Source: Propionibacteriaceae bacterium UBA6122
GTDB taxonomy: Bacteria > Actinomycetota > Actinomycetes > Propionibacteriales > Propionibacteriaceae
NCBI GenBank assembly: GCA_002428365.1
Contig: DIVW01000033.1
Coordinates: forward strand, 1,094-65,093
Length of the DNA: 64,000 bases
Reading direction: 5' to 3'
Part shown: positions 35,269-47,678 of the stretch, piece by piece
Layout: every line of letters begins with the position of its first letter
Position numbering within the stretch: position 1 is the first letter of the stretch
Translations under genes and position numbers: made by a program
Notes under the pieces: model-generated
The model's database searches: none
Told to the model about the DNA's origin: nothing
What the model saw: only the letters and a program-made list of their open reading frames with translations

Positions 35269-35300
35269 GCTGGACATTCCGGGCGGAAGCGGCGACGTGC

Positions 35301-36425
35301 TCAGTCTTTTGGCGTGTGGGTAGCTCCGAACAAGGTCGTCGCGTCAGCCGCGAAGGCGGCGAGTATCTGCTGCGAGGCTTCCAGGGCGGACAGTTCCCCT
35401 GATTCCACTTCGGCTTCCAGACGGGCGCGGATCGCCTTGACTGCTGCGGAGTTGCGCAGCGCGTCCTCAAGCTCGCCGGCCACCAGGGCCCACAGCCATT
35501 CGCGTTGCTGGCGGGCCCGGCGCGCTTCCAACTCACCGGCTTCCTCCAGGCGGGCGCGGTGGTCGAGAATCGCGGCCCATACCTCGTCCAGCCCCTTACC
35601 GGTCAACGAACTCGACGTCAGCACTGCTGGCGGCACCGCATGCGGATCGGAGGTGAGCAGCTTGATCGCAATGCTGAGTTCGCGAGCCGCCACCCGAGCT
35701 TCGGCCTCATGATCGCCGTCAGCCTTGTTGACGGTGATCACATCGGCCATCTCCAAGATGCCGCGCTTGATGCCCTGCAATTGATCCCCGGCCCTGGCCA
35801 GGGTGATCAACAAAAAGGTGTCGACCATGCCAGCCACGGCTACCTCAGATTGGCCCACGCCAACGGTCTCCACCAGGATCACGTCGTAGCCGGCGGCTTC
35901 CAGCACCAACATCGATTCCCGGGTCGCCCGAGCCACGCCGCCCAAATGCGACCCGGCCGGGGAGGGCCGAATGAAGGCCTGCTCAGATTGGGCCAACTCC
36001 CCCATCCGCGTGCGATCGCCCAAAATCGAGCCGCCCGTCTTGGCCGAGGTCGGGTCAACGGCCAACACCGCAATCTTGTGGCCAGCCGCGATCAATCGGC
36101 GACCGAGCGCGTCAATGAAGGTGGATTTCCCCGAACCCGGGGTGCCGGAGATGCCCACCCGAATCGCCTTGCCGGTGTTGGGACGCAAGATCCGCAACAA
36201 CTCGGTGGCCACCGAATGATGGGCTGGCTTGTTGGATTCAGCCAGGGTGATCGCCCGAGCAATACCGCCACGGCTGCCGGCCAGCACCTGCTCGGCCAGG
36301 TGAGCCGGGTCCAGTTTGGGCCGGCGCACCACGTCCGGATCGCGGCGGGGCGGGACGGCCTCACCGTACTGCGGACCGACATTGAAGTCGGATTCCAGCC
36401 AGATCGGTGGCTTGTCCTCGCCCAC
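35301..36425 (-). CDS. meaB: Methylmalonyl-CoA mutase-associated GTPase MeaB
   Basis: 374 aa G3E-family GTPase. It gates cobalamin loading and protects methylmalonyl-CoA mutase. Motifs: GISGTPGSGKSTFID (P-loop), AVDPTSAKTGGSILGDRTRM, FIRPSPAGSHLGGVARATRE, ILVETVGVGQSE (G3) and ITVNKADGD (NKxD). The start appears to be GTG 36425, 17 bp after the mutB stop; no strong ribosome binding site is visible. Third gene of the mutA-mutB-meaB operon. Confidence 0.93.
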   Translation of the reverse strand: MGEDKPPIWLESDFNVGPQYGEAVPPRRDPDVVRRPKLDPAHLAEQVLAGSRGGIARAITLAESNKPAHHSVATELLRILRPNTGKAIRVGISGTPGSGKSTFIDALGRRLIAAGHKIAVLAVDPTSAKTGGSILGDRTRMGELAQSEQAFIRPSPAGSHLGGVARATRESMLVLEAAGYDVILVETVGVGQSEVAVAGMVDTFLLITLARAGDQLQGIKRGILEMADVITVNKADGDHEAEARVAARELSIAIKLLTSDPHAVPPAVLTSSSLTGKGLDEVWAAILDHRARLEEAGELEARRARQQREWLWALVAGELEDALRNSAAVKAIRARLEAEVESGELSALEASQQILAAFAADATTLFGATHTPKD

Positions 36426-36442
36426 GCTCGCGAACCTATCGA

Positions 36443-38655
<2,213 letters not shown>

Positions 38656-38659
<4 letters not shown>

Positions 38660-40500
38660 TTCGCCACTCCGATCCGGTCCAGGGTCGCGTTGAGGAAGGC
38701 GACCACGTCCATACCGTCGAATACTTCGCCGTCGATGACAGCATCGACGTCTTCGGCACCGGTCTCGGTCTTGCGCCCGGCCAGGTAGACCGTTTCCACC
38801 CCGGCCTGCTTCAAAGCGGTGGCCACCTCGATAGCTTGAGTGGCATACACCCCAGCCGATGAACACAGCACGACGACCTTGGCCCCGGCTGCCTTGGCGG
38901 CAATCTCAGCGGCGCTCCCGCCTTCGCTGGACGGCGTAGCGATACCGGCCACCCCGAACAACGCCTTGGTGAACATCTCCCGGCCACCGAAATCGCGCCG
39001 TGCTCCCAGACAAGCCAGGAACACCTCCGGAGTGCCTGCGGCCGCCGCGGAGCGGTCCCGCAATGCCTCGAAGACCGCCGAATCGCGCAGCGGCACCAAC
39101 CCCGACCTTTCCGGGGCGCCCGGACGCGGACGCACCACGCGCGGCTCTTCGTCGGGCTTGGGGAACATGCTCACCCCGGTCAGGGGCTGGGCCCGAGTAG
39201 CCAGACGCTTGACTCGGGCGGCATTGGTGGTGCCGATCCGCTCAGCAATCTGGCCCGAGGTGAGCGCGGTGATCATGCCACCGGCCGCCTCGATCTCACC
39301 GAAGGCCGCCCAGGCCTTGCTTGCCAACTGATCGGTCAGGTTCTCCACGTACCAGGAGCCACCAGCCGGATCGTTGACCCGGCCAACGTTTGACTCTTCG
39401 CCAGCCAACAGCTGGATATTGCGGGCCATGCGGCGGCTGAAATCGTCCGGCAGCCCAAGGGCGGTGTCGAACGGCAAAGTGGTAATGGAATCCGCGCCGC
39501 CGACAGCGGCAGCGAAGGTCGCGATCGTGGTGCGCAGCAGATTCACCCACGGGTCGTCCCGGGTGATCATCCGCCAACTGGTTACGGCCTGCTGTAGCGC
39601 GCCCCGCTGAGCCGCGGGCACCCCACTGACCTCGCCCACCCGAGCCCAGGCCCGGCGCAGCGCCCGCAAGCGGGCTATCGAGGTGAACTGGTCGGTGTTC
39701 ACGGCTACCCGGAAGGTGATCTGGCCAAAGGCCTGCGCCGGTGAGATTCCGGCGGCCTCCAAATCGCGCAGGTAGGCCACCCCAGTGGCCAGGGCAAATG
39801 CCAACTGGTCAATGTCGCCAGCACCGGCGTCGTCATAGGGCGTCACGTCGACGGTTAGCGCGCGCACCCCGGGCAGATCGGCGATCGCGGCCGCGACCCA
39901 GGCGGCCTGCGGGCTCAGATCGGGGGCAGCCCCGGTGCGGGCCGCCAAAGCCAGCGCGTCCAGGCCCAGATTGCCTTGCACCTTGGCGGTATCGAAGCCT
40001 TTGAAGAACTCGGCCAGCCCGGCCGCTGCCGACACCTGGTCTTCGACGCTGCTGACGCTGATGCCAGCCACGGTGGGATCGACACCGGCCAACACCGCAG
40101 CCAAATCTGCGACCGCGATGGCGTCACTGCCAGTACGCAGCCACACCGAGGTGGCCCCACGCGCCAGATCGGCGAGCACCTCGCGATTGGTGAAACTACG
40201 GTCTGGGTCCTCATGCAACTGCTGCACGTCCCAGGCCGAGAGGGCACCGGTCTTGATTGAGGTTCCCCTGGTGAACGGGTTCACCCCGGGATGACCCAAT
40301 GGGCCTTCAGCTTCGGTATACAAGGGTTCGATCTCCAAGCCGTCCACCGTGGTGGAGCGGAGCCTGGCCATCGCCTGGTCAATAGTGAGTTCCTTGCCAA
40401 CGGGCCGCCGCCGGTTGAGGACCTTCAGGACCTCAATCTCCCAGTCTGCGGTGGTGGGAGCAGCGAAATCACCGGCAAGGAGCAGCGGCGTCTCGGTCAT
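38656..40500 (-). CDS. mutA: Methylmalonyl-CoA mutase small subunit
   Basis: 614 aa. Non-catalytic partner of MutB, related in sequence. The barrel part is recognisable ([49 protein letters not shown]). The C-terminal B12-like domain has lost the DxHxxG ligand motif ([12 protein letters not shown] instead), as expected for the small subunit. ATG 40500: a TATGGT box (40507-40512, minus strand) ends 6 nt before it, suggesting a leaderless operon; the frame is open to 40623, but that part has no family similarity. Confidence 0.94.
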
Positions 40501-40559
40501 AACCTCACCATAGCCCGGCCCACCCGATCCCAATTCCAGGTGCAACCAAACGAAACGGG

Positions 40560-41774
40560 TTAGATCACCTGTCGGACAAGTGCCTCTGCCGAACCCACCA
40601 TTAGCGCGGTCTCCCGCTCCCAATCCGGCTCCTGGCTACGGAAGGGTCCAGTGGCCAAGGAGATGATCACCGCCGCAGCCCGCAGCCGCAGTTCGGTCGG
40701 ATCGACCCGCTCGTCGAATACCGGCACCCACTTGCGGATCAGCTGGTGCACCCTGGCCTCCTGGGCGACGTTCATCCGCTGAATGGTCGACAGGTGGGCA
40801 ATCAGGCAGGCCAGATCGTCGGCTCGACGACCCGGGCCAAGAGTGTCGGTGTCGAGCAGCCCACAGATTCGACCATCGGCCACATGCACCTGGCCCTCGT
40901 GGAAATCGCCATGGGTCGGTTCGTTGCCCTGCGGAATCGAATACAGCCCACCGTCGATCTGCTCGATCAGCCATTCCAACCGCGGTTCCAGGGAAGGCAC
41001 CGCCTGGGCCACCATCCGGGAGTAGTGCCCCAACGCGTCCGACCACGGCGGACGGCGCGGCAACTCGTTGACCCTGGCCGGCATCGAATCCAGCAGACTG
41101 ATCAGCGCCTCGGCCGAGCACGGATCGGCGACATCGAAGACGGCCTTGGCCAGCGATTGCCCGGGCAACTCCCGCAGGATCAGCATGTGGTCATCGGTGG
41201 TGGCCAGGATCGGCGCCACCGGTACGCCAGCATTGGCCAGCACCAGATGACGGGTGATCACGTCGTCGAACAGCCGCCCCCGCAGCACCTTCGCATAGGC
41301 CACCTCGGTGCCACAACTGACCTTCAGCACCGCCCGCCGCCGAGGCCGGTAGCCGATCATTTCCAGGCTGAGCTGATCTGGGGTGACCGGAACGGCGAAC
41401 ACCTTGTTGGCGTTGCAGACCTCCGCCATCGACTCGGCAAACGCGGCTCGGGCCAAGCCGGGCAGGTCCGGATCGTTGGGATAGATCCAGACCGCAACCT
41501 CACGCTGCCCGTCGGCAAAGATCTCAGCCGAGGTGTCGGTGTCAATCGGCCCGGACGCCCGCGCGCTGACCCCCAGCAGTTCCTCGCGACGCCCATAGGG
41601 CCAGTCGATGATGGCGGAGTAGGTGGCGGTGGTCGACTGGGCGGGGTTGGCATCGATGTGATCCAGCGTCCAGGTAACCAGCGTGCCGCCAGCATGCTGC
41701 ACCGCAGCGGTCAGCAGCGCGCCCACATCAGGAGAGGTGAGCAGCGCCGAACCGTCGGGGTCGGATTTAGGCAC
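40560..41774 (-). CDS. APH-fold phosphotransferase/kinase, substrate unknown
   Basis: 404 aa. The C-terminal two-thirds is an aminoglycoside-phosphotransferase-type kinase: catalytic loop THGDFHEGQV, metal-binding GLLDTDTLGPGRRADDLACLIAHL. The N-terminal 150 residues form a separate domain without recognised relatives. GTG start with CAGGAG 7 bp upstream. Could phosphorylate a small metabolite such as a sugar or choline; the sequence does not say which. Probably transcribed separately from mutA. Confidence 0.75.
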   Translation of the reverse strand: MPKSDPDGSALLTSPDVGALLTAAVQHAGGTLVTWTLDHIDANPAQSTTATYSAIIDWPYGRREELLGVSARASGPIDTDTSAEIFADGQREVAVWIYPNDPDLPGLARAAFAESMAEVCNANKVFAVPVTPDQLSLEMIGYRPRRRAVLKVSCGTEVAYAKVLRGRLFDDVITRHLVLANAGVPVAPILATTDDHMLILRELPGQSLAKAVFDVADPCSAEALISLLDSMPARVNELPRRPPWSDALGHYSRMVAQAVPSLEPRLEWLIEQIDGGLYSIPQGNEPTHGDFHEGQVHVADGRICGLLDTDTLGPGRRADDLACLIAHLSTIQRMNVAQEARVHQLIRKWVPVFDERVDPTELRLRAAAVIISLATGPFRSQEPDWERETALMVGSAEALVRQVI

Positions 41775-41805
41775 GTCTTACTCCTGTCGGGACTGTGGCA
41801 GCAGA

Positions 41806-43122
41806 TTACTGGGCTGGAGCATCAGATCCGAGTTTGGTAAGTCGTAGCCGAGCAGCCCGCCGTCCGTCCAACTCGGTAACCCGCAGTTCCAGATGGGCCG
41901 CGGGTTGTTGCTCGTCGGTCGATTCGAGGGTGACCGTACAGGTGTCACCAAGAGTCGGCAACGAGCCAAGCTGGGCCATTACGAACCCGGCCAACGTGTC
42001 ATAGGGCCCCTCGGGAAGCACATAGCCGTAGTCAGAGGCGAAATCTTCCAGGGTGACCAGGCCGTCGATGTCGGCCTGGTCACCGCCGGCGGGCTCTTCG
42101 TCGTCAAACTCATCGGTAATATCGCCGATGAGTTCCTCGACCAGATCTTCGATGGTGACGATGCCGGCAGTGCCGCCGTATTCATCGGAGACGATGGCCA
42201 GATGCTGACCGGACTGGCGCATCTGGGTGAGCGCGCGCAAGATCCGCATCGACTGCGGCAGCGACAGCACCGGGCGAACCAGCTTGCTCACCAGCTCGGA
42301 TCCGCCCTCAAGGTTGAGCGCGGCCAAGTCGCGAATGTGGACGAAGCCGAGCAAGTCATCTGCGTCCTCACCCACCACCGGATAGCGACTGTGGCTGCCC
42401 CCGCGCACCTGCCGGAACGCCTCAACAGCGGTGAGCTCGCCGTCGAGGAAGTCGACCTCGGTGCGCGGCACCATGGTCTCGCGCAGGCTAACCTCACCGG
42501 CGGCGAAGACCTCATCAACGATCCGGCGCTCTTCATCGCCCAGAGTCATCGAGGAGCCCACCATCGCCCGCAGTTCAGCATCGGACACCTCTTCGCGGGA
42601 GGCATTCGGGTCACCGCCGAGCAGTCGCACCACCACGTTGGTCGATTTGCCCAGGAACCAGATGACCGGCGTAGCCAGCCAGGCGATGAAGCTCACCAGC
42701 GGCGCCAGGGCCAGGGCGAAAGTCTCGGCCCGCTGCATCGCCAGGCGCTTGGCAGCCAGCTCGCCAATGACGATCGAGAAATAGGAGATCACCGCGGTGA
42801 CGGCAACCAGGCTCAGCCCGGTGGCCCAATCCGGCGGCACTCCCCAGCCGATCATCGCCGCGGCCAATGGCTCGGCCAGGGTCGCGCCGCCGTAGGCCGC
42901 GGACAGGAAACCGGCCAGCGTGACCCCGATCTGCACCGCGGAAAGGAACCGGTTGGGTGAGGCGCTCAGTTCGGCGACCAGCTGGCCGCGGCGGCCCCGT
43001 CCGGACAGTTGCTTGACCTGGGAATCGCGCAATGAGACCAGCGCCATCTCGGCCGCGGCGAAGACGCCGCCAATGATCACGAACAGCGCAATCAGTGCGG
43101 CATCGCGCACCGTCGGGTTCAT
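41806..43122 (-). CDS. CNNM/CorC (HlyC)-type transporter-associated membrane protein
   Basis: 438 aa. DUF21 membrane domain (about residues 1-190, four hydrophobic segments, SLRDSQVKQL), then a CBS pair (ETMVPRTEVDFLDGE; DEYGGTAGIVTIEDLVEELIGDI) and a C-terminal CorC_HlyC domain ending in VTELDGRRAARLRL. Usually linked to Mg2+ or other divalent ion export. The start ATG lacks a clear ribosome binding site. Confidence 0.9.
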   Translation of the reverse strand: MNPTVRDAALIALFVIIGGVFAAAEMALVSLRDSQVKQLSGRGRRGQLVAELSASPNRFLSAVQIGVTLAGFLSAAYGGATLAEPLAAAMIGWGVPPDWATGLSLVAVTAVISYFSIVIGELAAKRLAMQRAETFALALAPLVSFIAWLATPVIWFLGKSTNVVVRLLGGDPNASREEVSDAELRAMVGSSMTLGDEERRIVDEVFAAGEVSLRETMVPRTEVDFLDGELTAVEAFRQVRGGSHSRYPVVGEDADDLLGFVHIRDLAALNLEGGSELVSKLVRPVLSLPQSMRILRALTQMRQSGQHLAIVSDEYGGTAGIVTIEDLVEELIGDITDEFDDEEPAGGDQADIDGLVTLEDFASDYGYVLPEGPYDTLAGFVMAQLGSLPTLGDTCTVTLESTDEQQPAAHLELRVTELDGRRAARLRLTKLGSDAPAQ

Positions 43123-43255
43123 CTGTGGTCAGTCCGTTCCGTCAACGCCCCACAGGCAAACGCCGAACTGGTGCTCGGCAGCGGGGCAAGTAGGTCTCGA
43201 ATCCTACCGTCGGCGCGGCGAACCGAGGCCCAGCCGGCTGGCTAACATGTACGCC

Positions 43256-44518
43256 ATGCGAACTCCCGTCGACGGCTCGTCCTACTCGTTCGCATCGGCC
43301 AATCTGGCCAAGCTGGCCTCAGTGCCGCACTACTTGTGGGGGGCCTTTCGATCCTCCGGAGTACGCCGCGACCCGATGTTGTGGTTAATCGGCAGCGATT
43401 TCGGCCTCAGCGACGGCGGCTGGGCCTTCTACCAAGCGGCCTCCCGGCTCGATCCCGCACCTCGCCTGGTTTGGCAGGTCAAGGGCGAAAGGCAGCGGGC
43501 CCAGGCGATCGCGGCCGGAGTGGCCTGGGTGGATCGGGAATCCAATGAGGGCTTCGAGCTCGCCCTGCGCGCTGGCGTGATCGCGGTGACTCACGGCTTG
43601 GGGGACGTGAATCGCTACGCGCAGCGCGGGGCGCTCATCGTCCAGTTATGGCACGGCTCGCCGCTGAAGAAGCTGAACCTGGACTCCCCCAGCGTGCTGA
43701 ACCTTGGGGCGGCCGGACGCATTCCGGGCATGTCGGCGTTGATGCGGGCGATGTACAAGGCCGGCACCAAGTCGATCTCGGTGTTCCCGGTGGCTTGTCC
43801 GGAGTTCGTCACCAGCATGTGCACCGCTTTCGCCCTCAGCCCCAAACAGGTGCTGTCCATCGGGGAGCCCCGCGGTGATCAACTCTTCACCGGCACCCCC
43901 GCTGAGCTGCGCGCTCGGTCACGGGCGTTGTGGGAGCAGACCATTGCTGATCTGGGTGATCGGCGGCTGATTCTGCAGGCCCCAACCTGGCGCGATGGCG
44001 AGGTGGATCCGACCATACCGAGCGAGGCCGATTGGGCCCGCCTGGAAGCGTTCTGCGAGCGCACCGATTCGTTGTTGGTGATCCGTCCGCATCCCAAGAG
44101 CGTCGGCGACTACCACTACTCCTCGGCTCGGGTGCTCGTGATCGACGGTAGCCGCCAGCCCGAGATCATGCCGCTGCTGTGGGGGGTGGATGTGCTGGTC
44201 ACCGACTACAGCTCGATTCTGTTCGACTACTCGGTGACCGAACGCCCGATCCTCTATTTGGCCCCCGACTTGGAGCACTACGAGGCGACCCGCGGGCTCT
44301 ACATCGACTACACCGACATCTGTGGCCCCGACGGCCCCCTGCGTACCTGGGACGAAGTGATCGCCCGGATGGACAGCTGGACCGATCCCGCCGCCCAAGC
44401 CGTCGACAAGGCGCTGACGCGAACGACCTTCGACCGCTTCATCACCCATCGCGATGGCCTCAATTCCGAGCGCACCGTCGCTCGCGTCCTGGAGCTCCTC
44501 GCTCCTGAACTGCGCTAA
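43256..44518 (+). CDS. CDP-glycerol glycerophosphotransferase (TagB/TagF-like)
   Basis: 420 aa. Polymerises or transfers glycerol-phosphate-type units on wall polymers. The GT-B teichoic acid domain is clear: QLWHGSPLKKLNLDS, LQAPTWRDGEVD, LLVIRPHPKSVGDYHY, VLVTDYSSILFDYSVTERPILYLAPDLEHYEATRGLY. ATG 43256 is chosen; TAACAT lies 7 nt upstream, and ATG 43247 is an in-frame alternative. Its last codons are duplicated in a repeat just downstream. Confidence 0.87.
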   Translation: MRTPVDGSSYSFASANLAKLASVPHYLWGAFRSSGVRRDPMLWLIGSDFGLSDGGWAFYQAASRLDPAPRLVWQVKGERQRAQAIAAGVAWVDRESNEGFELALRAGVIAVTHGLGDVNRYAQRGALIVQLWHGSPLKKLNLDSPSVLNLGAAGRIPGMSALMRAMYKAGTKSISVFPVACPEFVTSMCTAFALSPKQVLSIGEPRGDQLFTGTPAELRARSRALWEQTIADLGDRRLILQAPTWRDGEVDPTIPSEADWARLEAFCERTDSLLVIRPHPKSVGDYHYSSARVLVIDGSRQPEIMPLLWGVDVLVTDYSSILFDYSVTERPILYLAPDLEHYEATRGLYIDYTDICGPDGPLRTWDEVIARMDSWTDPAAQAVDKALTRTTFDRFITHRDGLNSERTVARVLELLAPELR

Positions 44519-44573
44519 TTGGGGACGGTTCCAATATGAGCAGTCCCCAACTGCGCTAATTGGAACCGTCCCC
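44508..44573. repeat. Compound direct/inverted repeat at the 3' end of the TagF-like gene
   Basis: AACTGCGCTAATTGG occurs at 44508-44522 (spanning the stop codon) and again at 44549-44563. Perfect 15-bp inverted arms GGGGACGGTTCCAAT (44521-44535) and ATTGGAACCGTCCCC (44559-44573) enclose the second copy. It can fold as a terminator between the convergent genes, but the duplication also suggests a small repeat insertion. Confidence 0.6.
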
Positions 44574-44574
44574 A

Positions 44575-45813
44575 TTAAGAGCGGTGGACGGCGAGGCCGT
44601 CGGCGACTACTTGGCGTAGGGGGGCCAGCACTTGGGCCCAGGAATGGTGGCGCTCGACGTAGCCGCGGGCGGCTTGGGCCATCAACTCAGCGGCGCCGCG
44701 ATCATCCAGCAATCGAATCACCGCGGCGGCGAAAGCGGCCGGAGCTTCGGCCACCAGCAACTCCTGGCCGTCTACCGCACCAAAGCCTTCCAGCGCCAGG
44801 GGCGTGCTGATGCACGGCAGGCCGAGAGCGAAATACTCCAACACTTTGTTCTGCACGCCGGCACCGATTCGCAACGGCGCCACCCCGATGCCCGCGCCAG
44901 CGACCGCGGCGGCGACATCGTCCACTTCGCCGACGACATCCACACCGTCGTAGGCGGCCAAAGTGGCCGCCCCAGCCTCATCGATTCGGCCCACCACCCG
45001 AAAGCGCACCTGCGGACGCTGCGCCCGCACCAGCGGCAGGATGTCGGCGGCGAAATGCAGAGCCGCGTCAAAGTTCTGCAGGCTCTTCAGGTTGCCGATG
45101 AACGCCGCGTCAGTGCCACCAGCGGCAAACTGGTAGGCCAACGCGTCCAGGTCGGCACCATTGCCGCACACCAGCACCTTCTCGCGCCGCGGGTCATCTG
45201 CGGCAAAGAGGTGCTCCAGGTCGATCCCTGAGACCAGAAACGAGCGATCAAATTTGGTCACGATCTGTTGCTCGTACGGCTTGAGTCGGCCGGTTTCCAG
45301 CCGGTAGGCGATCGTGCGGGGGTCAAGCCAATGCCGAGCCGAGGCCGACTTGGCCCGCTCGTAGTTCAGCGATATCGCGTCGGTGAGTTCGAGGAATTTC
45401 ACCCCCGGCAGATCAGCGATCCCAGCCCCGGTCCGAATCAGATGCGCCAGCACTCCGTCGTGCTCGGCGGCCAGTTCGCGGGCCCGAGCGATGAACGGCG
45501 TTGAGCGGTAATAGGCCACCTGTAACGGTGTCCGTCCCGGAATGGCCAGCAGCGAGTTCAGCCAAGAGCGCCACTTCGGCAGGTAGAACCGCTCAACCGT
45601 TGAGAACACGCCATCAGGCGGCACTTCGGCGGTGAGTTCGCTTGGATCATCACACAGACTGAGCAGGGTCAGCTGGTGGTCTTTGGCCAGTTCGACGCAC
45701 AGCCGGTAGAGCCGCAACCGATCCCCGCCCACCACCGGGTAGGGGAAACGCGAGGTGAGAACGAGCAGCCGACTCCCGCGCGTTGGGGAGATCGCCGGCT
45801 CGGTGTCGTTCAT
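44575..45813 (-). CDS. GT4-like glycosyltransferase
   Basis: 412 aa GT-B enzyme. N-terminal LVLTSRFPYPVVGGDRLRLYRLC; second domain with VCGNGADLDALA, FIGNLKSLQNFDAALHF, RFRVVGRID and the nucleotide-sugar pocket VLEYFALGLPCISTPLALEG. Resembles exopolysaccharide glycosyltransferases with a PEP-CTERM/wsaF-like N-terminus. Substrates unknown. ATG 45813 begins the conserved domain after about 15 residues; no ribosome binding site seen. Convergent with the TagF-like gene; both probably act on the envelope. Confidence 0.8.
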   Translation of the reverse strand: MNDTEPAISPTRGSRLLVLTSRFPYPVVGGDRLRLYRLCVELAKDHQLTLLSLCDDPSELTAEVPPDGVFSTVERFYLPKWRSWLNSLLAIPGRTPLQVAYYRSTPFIARARELAAEHDGVLAHLIRTGAGIADLPGVKFLELTDAISLNYERAKSASARHWLDPRTIAYRLETGRLKPYEQQIVTKFDRSFLVSGIDLEHLFAADDPRREKVLVCGNGADLDALAYQFAAGGTDAAFIGNLKSLQNFDAALHFAADILPLVRAQRPQVRFRVVGRIDEAGAATLAAYDGVDVVGEVDDVAAAVAGAGIGVAPLRIGAGVQNKVLEYFALGLPCISTPLALEGFGAVDGQELLVAEAPAAFAAAVIRLLDDRGAAELMAQAARGYVERHHSWAQVLAPLRQVVADGLAVHRS

Positions 45814-45900
45814 CGCACCACAGTCTCGTCCATGACGACGCCGGGCCGCCACTCCGGCCAACGAGGGGGGACGGTGCCGCGCAGCGCTAACGTATGGGGC

Positions 45901-46752
45901 GTGATCGATTCCACTCACTGGTTGCTGACCCTGTCGTGCGCGGACCGTCCCGGGATCGTCCATCAGGTCGCCGGCGTGATCGCCACTGCCAACGGCAACA
46001 TCACCGAGTTGCAGCAGTTCAGCTCCACCGAATCGGGTCGCTTCTTCATGCGGGTGCAGGTGCAGTCCGGTTTCGACCGCTCCGAGTTCGAACGCAACTT
46101 CGCCGCCGTCGCTGCCGAACTGGACGCCATCTGGGTGCTCGACTACGTGGGACGCCGCCGCCGCACCCTGGTTCTGGCCTCCAAGGAGGGGCACTGCCTA
46201 AACGATCTGCTGTTCCGGCAGCGGTCGGGCTACCTGCCGATTTCGATGCCGCTGATCATCGCCAACCACCCTGATCTGGCCGATCTGGCCAGCTTCTACG
46301 GCGTGCCGTTCGAAGTACACACCGTCGCTGCCGACACTAAGGCGGCCGTCGAGCGCCGCATCCTGGACGTTGTCGCCGAGTACGACATCGAGTTGGTGGT
46401 GCTGGCCCGCTACATGCAGATCCTCTCCCCCGAACTGTGCGCGGAGCTGGCTGGGCGAGCAATCAACATCCATCACTCCTTCCTGCCCGGATTCAAAGGT
46501 GCCAACCCGTACCGCCAGGCCCACTCTCGCGGGGTGAAGCTGATCGGGGCCACCGCTCATTTCGTCACCTCCGACCTGGACGAAGGCCCGATCATCGAGC
46601 AGAACGTGCGCCGGGTCGATCACTCCATGGACGTGCCGGAGCTGATCGGGGTTGGCCAGGAGCAGGAGAGCCGCACCCTCACCGCGGCGGTCAAGCTGTT
46701 CGCCGAACACCGGGTGCTGCTCGATGGCTCCCGGACGGTGATCTTCAGCTAG
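45901..46752 (+). CDS. purU: Formyltetrahydrofolate deformylase
   Basis: 283 aa. Hydrolyses 10-formyl-THF to formate and THF, balancing one-carbon pools. N-terminal ACT domain (LSCADRPGIVHQVAGVIATANGNI), C-terminal formyltransferase-type domain with the N-H-D set in AINIHHSFLPGFKGANPY and ATAHFVTSDLDEGPII. Start GTG 45901, TAACGT 7 nt upstream, so probably leaderless. Its 3' end overlaps the convergent phosphatase gene by 8 bp. Confidence 0.93.
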   Translation: MIDSTHWLLTLSCADRPGIVHQVAGVIATANGNITELQQFSSTESGRFFMRVQVQSGFDRSEFERNFAAVAAELDAIWVLDYVGRRRRTLVLASKEGHCLNDLLFRQRSGYLPISMPLIIANHPDLADLASFYGVPFEVHTVAADTKAAVERRILDVVAEYDIELVVLARYMQILSPELCAELAGRAINIHHSFLPGFKGANPYRQAHSRGVKLIGATAHFVTSDLDEGPIIEQNVRRVDHSMDVPELIGVGQEQESRTLTAAVKLFAEHRVLLDGSRTVIFS

Positions 46753-47383
46753 CAGCTTCCTGCTCGGCGTCCAGCGCCGAAGGCTCATTGCTGTAGTGCA
46801 TGAACCCGTCGGTCCTAGCCAGCGCCCAGCCGGTAGCTGGGGATCCCTCGGCGATGATCAGACCGGTGTTGGCCAGATGCCCGTTCCCGATGGTCTCGGC
46901 GAAGCCCGGCACTCGGGCTGAGGCCCACACTCGCAACGCCGCACCGTGGCTGACTGCCACTGCGGTGCGATGGCCGGCGGCAGCGATCCGCTCGATCGCG
47001 GCGTCGTAGCGGGCAAAGAACTCGGCGGCGTTTTCGCCTCCCTGGATGCGAGCGGCCAAGTCGCCGGCATGCCACTTCATCAAGGTGGTGATGTAGTTGG
47101 TCGCTTCTGCGGTCATCTCGAAGTCACCGGCCCCGATCTCCCGCAACTCCGCCAGCACCCGCACTTCCACCTGATGGGTACGGGCCAATGCCGCCGCTGT
47201 CTGCTGGGTGCGCACCAGGGTGGAGGCGTAGATCGCCTCGATCGCCTCCCCGTCCAGCCGCTCGACGAGGGCGCGGGCCTGCGCGTGTCCGGCCTCGGTG
47301 AGGTCGGCGCCAGGCGCGGCGGTGTCCAGCAACAGCCCCACATTGGAGCTGGTTTGACCGTGACGGACCAGGATCAGACGCAT
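46745..47383 (-). CDS. Histidine phosphatase superfamily (phosphoglycerate mutase-like) protein
   Basis: 212 aa. LILVRHGQTSSNVG has the phosphorylated His; STLVRTQQTAAAL, ELREIGAGDFE and AVSHGAALRVWA give the other core residues (Arg, Glu, second His). Actinobacterial proteins of this size are acid phosphatases acting on small phosphoesters; the substrate here is unknown. ATG 47383 has TATGCT 7 nt upstream and no ribosome binding site. The 295-bp spacer to mdh contains only short GC-rich hairpins (for example around 47450-47475) and no visible gene. Confidence 0.85.
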   Translation of the reverse strand: MRLILVRHGQTSSNVGLLLDTAAPGADLTEAGHAQARALVERLDGEAIEAIYASTLVRTQQTAAALARTHQVEVRVLAELREIGAGDFEMTAEATNYITTLMKWHAGDLAARIQGGENAAEFFARYDAAIERIAAAGHRTAVAVSHGAALRVWASARVPGFAETIGNGHLANTGLIIAEGSPATGWALARTDGFMHYSNEPSALDAEQEAAS

Positions 47384-47678
47384 AACAAAGAGCATAAGAC
47401 GATCGGCGGGGTGCTCGGCCGCACTACGTGGCGAGCCGAGGGCACGGGCCCGGAAATGCCGGGTGCCCCCGGACCAGCCGGAGCTGTAGGTAATACCACT
47501 TAGTGGCGCCCTGCGGGTGGGTTCGCCCGGGCTAGTCACCGCTCGGATCCGGCGGATCACCACTGGGTGGACGCCGGGCGTCCGCGCTTAGAGCATTGTT
47601 CTTACCCGTGAGCGGGGAGGGGGCCGAACTGCTAGCGTCGGAAACGGATGCATCCGACTCGTTGAGGAGAGAACAGAC

